Shown here: positions 53,686 to 64,000 of the stretch, one piece after another
Position numbering within the stretch: position 1 is the first letter of the stretch
How the letters are laid out: each line of letters starts with the position of its first letter
Assembly (NCBI RefSeq): GCF_006494775.1
Contig: NZ_CP041146.1
Span: 3,906,001 to 3,970,000, forward strand
Source: Nocardioides humi
Lineage (GTDB): Bacteria; Actinomycetota; Actinomycetes; Propionibacteriales; Nocardioidaceae
Direction: 5' to 3'
Length of the DNA: 64,000 bases
Position numbers and translations under genes: made by a program
The notes under the pieces: generated by a model
What the model saw: only the letters and a program-made list of their open reading frames with translations
Told to the model about the DNA's origin: nothing
Database searches by the model: none

Positions 53686-54245
53686 GCACGGCCGCGGAGC
53701 GTCGTACCGCTGTCTTCGCGGCGCTGCGTGCCCTCCTGCTGGAGCGGCCCTGGGGCGACGTCACCCTGGAGGCCGTCGCGCGCGACGCCGGGGTCAGCCG
53801 GCAGACGCTCTACAACGCGTTCGGGTCGCGCTACGGCCTCGCGCAGGCTTACACCGTCCACCTCGCCGACGCGCTGTGCGCGCTGATCGCCGAGACCCTC
53901 GCCGCCCACGCCGACGACCCGCGCACCGGCCTCGAGGAGGGGCTGCGGCTGTTCCTGGAGACCGCGGCGGAGGACCCGCTGATCGACCGGGTCCGCGCCG
54001 GCGACGCCCACCACGACCTGGTCCGGATCGTCACCACCGACGCCGGGCCGCTGCTGGTGCGGGTCGCCGAGCGGCTCGAGGCCGCCGCCCGCGCCGCCTG
54101 GCCGCACCGGGAGCCGGCGAGCCTCCCGCAGCTGGCCCGCACCCTCGCCCGGCTGGCGCTCAGCTACGTCACCATGCCGCCCGAGTACGACGACAGCCCG
54201 GCAGCGATCGCCGCCGGGCTGTCGGAGGTGCTGGCTCCGGGGTGA
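53682..54245 (+). CDS. TetR-family regulator
   Basis: A 187-aa TetR protein. The N-terminal HTH is WGDVTLEAVARDAGVSRQTLYNAFGSRYGLAQAY; the C-terminal helical ligand domain is not recognisable to a subgroup. GTG 53682 overlaps the methyltransferase stop. It probably autoregulates the oxidase-methyltransferase-tetR operon in response to an acyl compound; no operator is evident. Confidence 0.92.
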   Translation: MSTAAERRTAVFAALRALLLERPWGDVTLEAVARDAGVSRQTLYNAFGSRYGLAQAYTVHLADALCALIAETLAAHADDPRTGLEEGLRLFLETAAEDPLIDRVRAGDAHHDLVRIVTTDAGPLLVRVAERLEAAARAAWPHREPASLPQLARTLARLALSYVTMPPEYDDSPAAIAAGLSEVLAPG

Positions 54246-54264
54246 CTCCGAGTCGCCTCCCGGG

Positions 54265-54756
54265 TCAGTGCGCGCCGGTCTTGAACCGCTCGAACGACGC
54301 GGCGATCTCGGCCTCGGCCTCGGTGCGGCCCACCCAGTCGGCGCCCTCGACGGACTTGCCGGGCTCGAGGTCCTTGTAGACCTCGAAGAAGTGCTGGATC
54401 TCGAGGCGGTCGAAGTTCGGCACGTGGTTGATGTCGCGCAGGTGCTCCATCCGCGGGTCGCCCGCGGGGACGCAGAGGACCTTGTCGTCGCCGCCGGCCT
54501 CGTCGGTCATCCGGAACATGCCGATCGCGCGGCACTTGATGAGGCAGCCGGGGAAGGTCGGCTCCTGGAGCAGGACCAGCGCGTCGAGCGGGTCGCCGTC
54601 CTGGCCCAGGGTGTCCTCGATGTAGCCGTAGTCGGCGGGGTACATGGTCGAGGTGAAGAGGAAGCGGTCCAGACGCATGCGCCCGCTCTCGTGGTCGACC
54701 TCGTACTTGTTGCGGCTCCCCTTGGGGATCTCCACGAGGACGTCGAACTCCAGCAC
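54265..54756 (-). CDS. ppa: Inorganic pyrophosphatase
   Basis: A 163-aa family I soluble pyrophosphatase. Conserved parts are [37 protein letters not shown] (the D-x-D-P-x-D metal site) and the C-terminal [16 protein letters not shown] 54756 is chosen for GGAGGAAGC upstream; the family starts at this point. It is divergent from dacB, as in mycobacteria. Confidence 0.96.
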   Translation of the reverse strand: MLEFDVLVEIPKGSRNKYEVDHESGRMRLDRFLFTSTMYPADYGYIEDTLGQDGDPLDALVLLQEPTFPGCLIKCRAIGMFRMTDEAGGDDKVLCVPAGDPRMEHLRDINHVPNFDRLEIQHFFEVYKDLEPGKSVEGADWVGRTEAEAEIAASFERFKTGAH

Positions 54757-54857
54757 AGGCTTCCTCCACAATCTTGCGAGCACGGGCAGGGCCCGACGCG
54801 ATGTTCGCGCCATTGTCCCGCACAATGTCCCGGAACGCGCAGTCGGGGAGGAGAACC

Positions 54858-56330
54858 GTGGCGAAGAGGGACCGCGAGGCGGGCAGGGGTCGGGTACGCC
54901 GTGTGCTCGCCGCCGTGCTCGTGGTCGCGCTGCTGGCCGGAGCGGGCCTCGCCTGGCAGACCGGGTGGGCGGAGCAGTGGTGGGACGAGCTGCGGTCGGA
55001 CGCCGGCACGCCCGCGGACCCGGCCGCCGTCGCCCCGCCGCCGGAGGTCGACGTACCGCCGGTCGTGGTGCCCGACGCCCTCGCCCCCGCTGCCGACGGC
55101 ACCGCTCCGCTGGACGCCGCGGCCATCCGGCAGGCGCTCGCTCCGCTGGACTCGCCCGACCTCGGCCGCCACGTCATCGCCGCGGTCGGGCCGCTCGAGG
55201 GCACCGGGCTCTCCTACGAGGCCGCGAAGGGCGCGGCCGTCGCCATCCCCGCCTCCACCACCAAGATCGTCACGGCGGCCGCCGCGCTGTTCCTGCTCGG
55301 GCCCGAGCACACCTTCGCGACGACGACCGTCCTCGACACCGGCACCCCGGGCGGGGTGCCGCGGCTGGTCCTGGTCGGCGGCGGCGACCCCTTCCTCGCG
55401 CGGGAGCCCACCGCGCCGTCGTCCGGCAGCGCGACGTACCAGCCCGAGCGCGCGGACGTCCGGACCCTCGCCAAGCGCACCGCGCGCGCCCTGAAGGCGT
55501 CGGGCGTCGACACGGTCGAGCTCGGCTTCGACGACGGGCTGTTCTCCGGGCCGGCGGTGCACCCGAGCTGGAGGCCGGAGTACATCCCCGACGAGGTCAA
55601 CCCGGTCAGTGCGCTGTGGGTCGACGAGGGCCGCGCCCTCCCCGGACAGGGCCCGGTCGCCGACCCCGCGCTGGAGGCGGCCACGGTGTTCGCGCAGGCG
55701 CTCGCCCGCCGGGGCATCACCGTGGCCGGCGCGCCGGCCCGCACCCCCACGCCCACCGGCGCCGCGGAGGTCGGCCGGGTGGCCGGCCCCACCGTCGCCC
55801 AGATCGTGCAGCGGCTGATCGAGGTCAGCGACAACGCCGCCGCCGAGGTGCTGCTGCGCCACGCCGGGCTCGCCGACCAGGGCGAGGGCTCCTTCGCGGG
55901 CGGCCGGCAGGCCGTCGAGCGGGTCCTCGCGGCCAACGGCATCGACCCCCGCGGCTCGGTCCTGTACGACGGCAGCGGCCTCTCCCGCGACAACCGGCTC
56001 GCGCCCGGCGTACTCGTCGACGTGCTCCGCCTCGCAGCCTCGGCCGACCACCCCCAGCTGCGCCCCCTCCTGGCCGCGCTCCCGGTGGCGGGCTACACCG
56101 GCTCGCTCACCGACCGGATGGACACCGGCCCCGCCGCCGGCCGCGGCCGGGTCCGCGCCAAGACCGGGACCCTCACCGGCGTCACCTCCCTGGCCGGCAT
56201 CGCGATCGACGCCGAGGGCCACCTGCTCGCCTTCGCCCTCATGGCCGACAAGGTCAAGAAGGTCAAGGGCGGCCTCGCCCGGATCGCCATGGACAACGCC
56301 GCCGCCGGCCTCGGTGCCTGCGCCTGCTGA
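54858..56330 (+). CDS. dacB: D-alanyl-D-alanine carboxypeptidase/endopeptidase (PBP4, DacB)
   Basis: A 490-aa class C penicillin-binding protein. One N-terminal membrane helix ([19 protein letters not shown]) anchors it. Ser133 and Lys136 are in PASTTK, then VSDNAAAE (SxN) and AKTGTLTG (KTG). Between the first two motifs lies the extra domain typical of PBP4. It trims or cleaves peptidoglycan cross-links. GTG 54858 has GGGGAGGAG 5 bases upstream. Confidence 0.95.
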   Translation: MAKRDREAGRGRVRRVLAAVLVVALLAGAGLAWQTGWAEQWWDELRSDAGTPADPAAVAPPPEVDVPPVVVPDALAPAADGTAPLDAAAIRQALAPLDSPDLGRHVIAAVGPLEGTGLSYEAAKGAAVAIPASTTKIVTAAAALFLLGPEHTFATTTVLDTGTPGGVPRLVLVGGGDPFLAREPTAPSSGSATYQPERADVRTLAKRTARALKASGVDTVELGFDDGLFSGPAVHPSWRPEYIPDEVNPVSALWVDEGRALPGQGPVADPALEAATVFAQALARRGITVAGAPARTPTPTGAAEVGRVAGPTVAQIVQRLIEVSDNAAAEVLLRHAGLADQGEGSFAGGRQAVERVLAANGIDPRGSVLYDGSGLSRDNRLAPGVLVDVLRLAASADHPQLRPLLAALPVAGYTGSLTDRMDTGPAAGRGRVRAKTGTLTGVTSLAGIAIDAEGHLLAFALMADKVKKVKGGLARIAMDNAAAGLGACAC

Positions 56331-56425
56331 CGAAGTGCGCCTTCTGCAGGGACGAGGGGCGCGCAGAAGGCGCACTTCGCGCCTGCAGTCCTCGCACTTC
56401 GCGCCTGCAGTCGTCGCACTTCGGC
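56331..56425. repeat. 17-bp inverted repeat followed by 22-bp direct repeats
   Basis: CGAAGTGCGCCTTCTGC (56331-56347) pairs perfectly with 56363-56379 around 15 bases. The right arm is the start of a 22-bp unit, CGCACTTCGCGCCTGCAGTC plus 2 bases, repeated at 56371, 56393 and (partly) 56415. It starts immediately after the dacB stop and may be a terminator plus REP-like repeat. Confidence 0.75.
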
Positions 56426-56463
56426 GGGGGTGCGGCTGGGAGGGACGGCCTAGGCTTCCGGGC

Positions 56464-57513
56464 ATGACCGCACCCGCCGTCCCGCTGCCGCCGATGATCG
56501 ACTGGGGCCTGGCGGTGTCGCTGGGTTCCCGGCTGGCGGGGGAGGGGCCCGTGGTGAGCCGCGCCGAGGCGGACGAGGCGGTGGCCGAGCTGCGGGCGGG
56601 GGCGCACCGCTCGACCGGGCTGGTCCGGGAGTTCACCGGGCTGGACGCGCCGGACGGCACGGCGCCGATCCTGGTCGTCGACCGGCCGGGGTGGGTGCAG
56701 GCCAACGCGGAGGGCTTCGCGATCGCGACCCGGCCGATGATCGAGAAGATCGTCGCCAGCAAGCAGCCCAGCGGGATCGGGCTGAGGGTGGGCGCGAAGG
56801 TGACCGGCGCCGAGGTCGGGGGGCTGCTGGGGTTCCTGGCGAGCAAGGTGCTCGGCCAGTTCGACCCGTTCTACGAGCCGTACGGCCGGCTGCTGCTGGT
56901 CGCGCCCAATATCGTCCACGTCGAGCGCGAGCTCGGCGTCGACCCCCACGACTTCCGCCTGTGGGTCTGTCTGCACGAGGAGACCCATCGGGTGCAGTTC
57001 ACCGCGGTGCCGTGGATGCGTGAGCACCTGTTCTCGGAGATCCGCGCGATCAGCGACACCGTCGAGCCGGCCAGCTTCCTCGACAACGGCCTGGAGCGCA
57101 TCACCGAGGCGATCAAGGCCGGCCGCAACGGCGGCAGCATCGTCGAGATGTTCAGCACCGCCGAGCAGCTCGCCGTCATCGACCGGGTCACCGGGATGAT
57201 GTCGCTGCTCGAGGGCCACGCCGACGTGGTGATGGACGACGTCGGCCCGACCGTGATCCCGAGCGTCGCCCAGATCCGCCGGAAGTTCACCAAGCGCCGC
57301 CAGGGCGTCGGCACCCTCGACCGGATCCTGCGCCGCCTCCTCGGCCTCGAGGCCAAGATGGCCCAGTACCGCGACGGCGCCCAGTTCGTCCGCTCGGTCG
57401 TCGACCGGGTCGGCATGGACGAGTTCAACGCCGTCTGGGCCGGCCCCGAGAACCTCCCCAGCAAGGCCGAGCTGAGCGACCCCGACGGCTGGGTCAAGCG
57501 CGTCCTCTCCTGA
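56464..57513 (+). CDS. Zincin-type metalloprotease-like protein
   Basis: A 349-aa protein of the actinobacterial zinc-dependent metalloprotease family annotated as F420-biosynthesis-associated. The metal site is CLHEETHRVQF (HExxH) with a downstream Glu in SLLEGHADVVMDD. Most of it is helical, and there is no signal peptide. The target is unknown. It lies between dacB and tilS, as in mycobacteria (Rv3626c). Confidence 0.88.
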   Translation: MTAPAVPLPPMIDWGLAVSLGSRLAGEGPVVSRAEADEAVAELRAGAHRSTGLVREFTGLDAPDGTAPILVVDRPGWVQANAEGFAIATRPMIEKIVASKQPSGIGLRVGAKVTGAEVGGLLGFLASKVLGQFDPFYEPYGRLLLVAPNIVHVERELGVDPHDFRLWVCLHEETHRVQFTAVPWMREHLFSEIRAISDTVEPASFLDNGLERITEAIKAGRNGGSIVEMFSTAEQLAVIDRVTGMMSLLEGHADVVMDDVGPTVIPSVAQIRRKFTKRRQGVGTLDRILRRLLGLEAKMAQYRDGAQFVRSVVDRVGMDEFNAVWAGPENLPSKAELSDPDGWVKRVLS

Positions 57514-57515
57514 CG

Positions 57516-58496
57516 ATGGGTCTCCACCCCGCCGTCGCCGCCACCCGCCGGGGCGTACGACGGACGCTGGCCGATCTCGACCCCGGGACGACGGTCCTGG
57601 TGGCCTGCTCGGGCGGCGCCGACTCGCTCGCCCTGCTGGCCGCGACCGTCTTCGAGGGGCGCAAGGCGGGCCTGCGGGTGATCGGCGCGACCGTCGACCA
57701 CGGCCTGCAGGAGGGCTCGGCCGAGCACGCCGCCCGCGTCGTCGCCCAGATGGCCGGGCTGGGAGCCGACGAGACCGCCACCGCCCGGGTCCGGGTCGAC
57801 CCGTCGGGGCTGGGCGTCGAGGCGGCCGCCCGCCGCGCCCGGTACGCCGTGCTGGAGCAGCTGCGCGAGCACGTCGGCGCTGCCGTCGTGCTCCTGGGGC
57901 ACACACGGGACGACCAGGCCGAGACGGTCCTGCTCGGCCTGGCCCGCGGATCCGGCGGCCGCAGCATCGCCGGGATGCGCCGGGCCTTCGACCACTACCG
58001 GCGCCCCCTCCTCGACGTCGCCCGGGCCGACACGGTCGCCGCCTGCCTGGCCGAGGGGATCGCGTACTGGGACGACCCCCACAACAGCGACCCCGGCTTC
58101 GCCCGGGTCCGGGTCCGGCAGCGGGTGCTGCCGGTGCTCGAGGCCGAGCTCGGACCGGGCATCGCCGCCACCCTGGCCCGGACCGCCGACCAGGTCCGCG
58201 CCGACGTCGAGGCGCTCGACGCGCTCGCCGACGCGGCGTACCAGGACCTGGCGAGTCCCGACGGCCTCCCGATCGACGCCCTCGGCCGGCTGCTGCCGGC
58301 GGTCGCCACCCGGGTGCTCCGGCTGGCCGCGCTCGACGCCGGGGCGGTCGACGCCGAGCTGTTCCACGTCCACGTCACGGCCCTCGACCGGCTCGCCCGC
58401 GGAGACCTCAGCGGGGAGGTGCAGCTGCCGGGCCACGTGACGGCGTACCGCGACGGCGCCCACCTCCGGTTCCGCCCGACGGCTGTGGCAGGCTGA
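57516..58496 (+). CDS. tilS: tRNA(Ile)-lysidine synthase
   Basis: Adds lysine to C34 of tRNA-Ile(CAU) so that it reads AUA. The 326-aa protein has the PP-loop VACSGGADSLALLA, VDHGLQEGS and GHTRDDQAETVLLGLARGSG, and the short TilS form found in actinobacteria. ATG 57516 is 2 bases after the previous stop. It is in an operon with hpt. Confidence 0.95.
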   Translation: MGLHPAVAATRRGVRRTLADLDPGTTVLVACSGGADSLALLAATVFEGRKAGLRVIGATVDHGLQEGSAEHAARVVAQMAGLGADETATARVRVDPSGLGVEAAARRARYAVLEQLREHVGAAVVLLGHTRDDQAETVLLGLARGSGGRSIAGMRRAFDHYRRPLLDVARADTVAACLAEGIAYWDDPHNSDPGFARVRVRQRVLPVLEAELGPGIAATLARTADQVRADVEALDALADAAYQDLASPDGLPIDALGRLLPAVATRVLRLAALDAGAVDAELFHVHVTALDRLARGDLSGEVQLPGHVTAYRDGAHLRFRPTAVAG

Positions 58497-58501
58497 CGCC
58501 C

Positions 58502-59053
58502 ATGGACGCAAGCGACGTCGCGGACGACCTGGTCGAGGTGCTCTTCACCGAGAAGCAGATCCAGGACCGGGTGGCCGAGCTGGCCGCGGAGATCGAGCGC
58601 GACTACGACGGCAAGGACCTCGTCCTCGTCGGCGTGCTGCGCGGCGCGGTGATGATCATGGCCGACCTGGCCCGGGCGCTCGGCAAGCACGTCGAGATGG
58701 ACTGGATGGCGGTGTCGTCGTACGGCTCCGGCACGAAGTCCTCCGGCGTGGTCCGGATCCTCAAGGACCTCGACGCCGACATCACCGGCCGCCACGTCCT
58801 CATCGTCGACGAGATCATCGACACCGGCCTGACCCTGTCGTGGCTCACGTCCAACCTCGGCTCCCGCGGCCCGGCGAGCGTCGAGATCGCCACCCTGCTG
58901 CGCAAGCCGGAGGCGCTGCAGATGCCCGTCAAGGCGCGGTACGTCGGCTGGGACATCCCCAACGAGTTCGTGGTCGGCTACGGCCTGGACTACCGCGAGC
59001 GGTACCGCAACCTGCGCGACATCGGCACCCTCTCCCCCTCCGTCTATTCGTGA
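58502..59053 (+). CDS. hpt: Hypoxanthine phosphoribosyltransferase
   Basis: Purine salvage enzyme (hypoxanthine/guanine + PRPP). The 183-aa protein has LVGVLRGAVMIMADLAR, the PRPP motif VLIVDEIIDTGLTL and the late VGYGLDYRERYRNLRDIG. ATG 58502 is 5 bases after tilS. The tilS-hpt-ftsH order is widely conserved. Confidence 0.97.
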   Translation: MDASDVADDLVEVLFTEKQIQDRVAELAAEIERDYDGKDLVLVGVLRGAVMIMADLARALGKHVEMDWMAVSSYGSGTKSSGVVRILKDLDADITGRHVLIVDEIIDTGLTLSWLTSNLGSRGPASVEIATLLRKPEALQMPVKARYVGWDIPNEFVVGYGLDYRERYRNLRDIGTLSPSVYS

Positions 59054-59162
59054 TCGGGGTGCTCCCGCCCCCTGCCCAACCAGGGACCAGACAGAATGGG
59101 ACCCGTCGGCGGCGTGTACCGTCGTCTGATCCTGTCGTGGAAAATGGGGAGCGAGTAAGTCT

Positions 59163-61235
<2,073 letters not shown>

Positions 61236-61252
61236 CGAGCCGAGGACCCGAG

Positions 61253-61870
61253 GTGCCCGACCCGATCAGCGCGCCCGACCGCGGGCCTGCCGACGTGCCC
61301 GCGTTCGATCAGCCGCGCGCGGAGGCGGCCGTCCGCGAGCTCCTCGCCGCCATCGGCGAGGACCCGGACCGCGAGGGTCTGCGCGAGACCCCCGCGCGCG
61401 TGGCCCGTGCGTACGCCGAGCTGACCGCCGGCCTGCGGATGACCCCCGAGGACGTGCTCACCACCACCTTCGACCTCGGCCACGACGAGATGGTGCTGGT
61501 CCGCGACATCGAGCTGTGGTCGATGTGCGAGCACCACCTGGTGCCGTTCACCGGCGTCGCGCACGTCGGCTACATCCCCGCCGAGAGCGGCAAGATCACC
61601 GGTCTGTCCAAGCTGGCCCGCCTGGTCGACGTCTACGCCAAGCGCCCTCAGGTCCAGGAGCGGCTCACCACCCAGGTCGCCGACTCGCTCATGGAGATCC
61701 TCGATGCCCGCGGCGTGATCGTGGTGATCGAGGCCGAGCACCTGTGCATGACCATGCGCGGCGTCCGCAAGGCCGGCGCTCGGACGATCACGTCCGCTGT
61801 GCGCGGGATCATGCACAACGCCGCCACGCGGTCCGAGGCGATGGCGCTCATCCACAGCCCGCGCGGCTGA
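61253..61870 (+). CDS. folE: GTP cyclohydrolase I
   Basis: First enzyme of tetrahydrofolate synthesis (GTP to dihydroneopterin triphosphate). The 205-aa protein has the zinc/active-site motifs [35 protein letters not shown] and [17 protein letters not shown] 61253 is 17 bases after ftsH. The usual following folP-folB-folK genes are not present here. Confidence 0.96.
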   Translation: MPDPISAPDRGPADVPAFDQPRAEAAVRELLAAIGEDPDREGLRETPARVARAYAELTAGLRMTPEDVLTTTFDLGHDEMVLVRDIELWSMCEHHLVPFTGVAHVGYIPAESGKITGLSKLARLVDVYAKRPQVQERLTTQVADSLMEILDARGVIVVIEAEHLCMTMRGVRKAGARTITSAVRGIMHNAATRSEAMALIHSPRG

Positions 61871-61877
61871 GCGCGCG

Positions 61878-62228
61878 ATGCGCACCGACCAAGGCCCGCT
61901 CAACCGGGTCGTCGTCACTGCCGACGGTACGGCGCGGGTCAGCTGCCGCCCCCGTGGCAGCGAGCTCCGGGATCTGACGGACGCCGAGTCGGTGCGCTGG
62001 GTCCACTGGTTCAGCGCTCTTCCGGGACTGCTCAGCCTTGTGGGGCTGCTGCTCCACCACACGGCCTACCGGCGGGCCTGGCGGGTGACCGTCGAGCCCG
62101 CTGCTTCGAGCGGCAGCGCGATCCAGGTCGGCGGCGACCTCGACAAGGTGCGGTCGATGCGGGTGTTCGCGGAGCTCGTCGACTGGCTCGAGAGTGGACG
62201 GCACGTCGACGACTTCCCGGTCGGGTGA
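61878..62228 (+). CDS. Hypothetical membrane-associated protein
   Basis: A 116-aa protein of unknown function. It begins with a beta-rich polar part, has one hydrophobic stretch (WFSALPGLLSLVGLLL, near residues 44-60), and ends with VRSMRVFAELVDWLESGRHVDDFP. ATG 61878 is 7 bases after folE, so it may be co-transcribed. No family is recognised. Confidence 0.6.
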   Translation: MRTDQGPLNRVVVTADGTARVSCRPRGSELRDLTDAESVRWVHWFSALPGLLSLVGLLLHHTAYRRAWRVTVEPAASSGSAIQVGGDLDKVRSMRVFAELVDWLESGRHVDDFPVG

Positions 62229-62288
62229 TCGGGCGGGTCGCTCCGATGCCGTCCCACCAGTCTCATTCGTCTCATGCGACGGGCGGTT

Positions 62289-62355
62289 CATGCACTTGTC
62301 AGGTGTTGCAACCCCTGACAAGCGCATGGATCCCCGGACATCCGGGGATCCATGC
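62289..62355. repeat. Palindromic repeat family P, copy 2
   Basis: CTTGTCAGG (62295-62303) pairs with CCTGACAAG (62314-62322) around TGTTGCAACC. It is followed by a 32-bp palindrome with one central mismatch (62324-62355, centre CCGGACATCCGG). The flanks TTCATGCAC and GGATCC match copy 1 at 38024-38118. It lies between the folE operon and the convergent rhamnose gene. Confidence 0.85.
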
Positions 62356-62391
62356 AGCAGCCAGCCCAGCCACGCAGCTCAGCCACGCAGC

Positions 62392-64000
<1,609 letters not shown>

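Noticed and set aside
61848..62327. Reverse frame beginning in palindromic repeat P
   Set aside because: Its start lies in the repeat and it overlaps the better-supported forward gene at 61878; there is no homology.

Overview
The window is a high-GC chromosomal segment of an actinobacterium, most likely a Nocardioides-like member of the Propionibacteriales. This is inferred from gene content, codon use and conserved order; there is no rRNA to confirm it. It carries a type VII (ESX) secretion locus, a WhiB regulator, many GTG starts and ATGA/GTGA gene overlaps. The long core order (dnaX, ybaB, recR, ask, asd; metallophosphoesterase, ponA2, whiB4, two ArsA/Get3 ATPases, RidA, MBL hydrolase, crp, nth, thioredoxin-like lipoprotein, NUDIX, marP; ppa, dacB, tilS, hpt, ftsH, folE) matches the order remembered for the Mycobacterium tuberculosis Rv3609c-Rv3721c region.

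Region by region. 0-8.3 kb: an ESX locus with two EccD-like proteins on either side of a WXG100 pair, then EccB, a mycosin protease and a secreted beta-propeller protein; EccC and EccE are not in the window. 8.3-10.3 kb: a SnoaL-like gene and a divergent HxlR regulator around a palindromic operator, tRNA-Ser(GGA), a small membrane protein, SRP RNA and seven 57-bp tandem repeats. 10.3-16.6 kb: DNA replication/recombination genes (dnaX-ybaB-recR) and the first two steps of aspartate-family amino acid synthesis. 16.6-19 kb: a complete IS3-family element that has split a membrane-protein gene. 19-26 kb: tRNA-Pro(CGG) and the ponA2-whiB4-ArsA neighbourhood. 26-31.6 kb: an inserted module with a MacB/FtsX-type ABC exporter and a LuxR-type two-component system. 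31.6-38 kb: the crp-nth-marP block. 38-44.4 kb: an accessory catabolic block (enoyl-CoA hydratase, MpaB-like oxygenase, old-yellow-enzyme reductase, DapB-like dehydrogenase, SDR, MBL hydrolase) with two KstR-like operator sites. 44.5-48.3 kb: a TPP riboswitch and a thiamine ABC importer. 48.3-54.2 kb: a PAP2 membrane protein, an NlpC/P60 hydrolase, an acyl-CoA oxidase-like enzyme, a methyltransferase and a TetR regulator. 54.2-62.2 kb: the ppa-dacB-tilS-hpt-ftsH-folE core. 62.3-64 kb: dTDP-rhamnose genes, including an RmlC-RmlD fusion, running off the edge.

Two themes cut across the window. First, intergenic regions are unusually rich in long perfect inverted repeats and small dispersed repeats: 1/4030, 2409/23340, 3998-4151, 28576-28736, 29519-29670, 38024/62295, 44415-44479, 49497-49557 and 56331-56425. 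Second, three conserved genes (dnaX, an ArsA ATPase, a sensor kinase) are broken by four single-base losses at or beside short G/C runs. Each is repaired exactly by adding one base, so they look like sequence errors unless shown otherwise.
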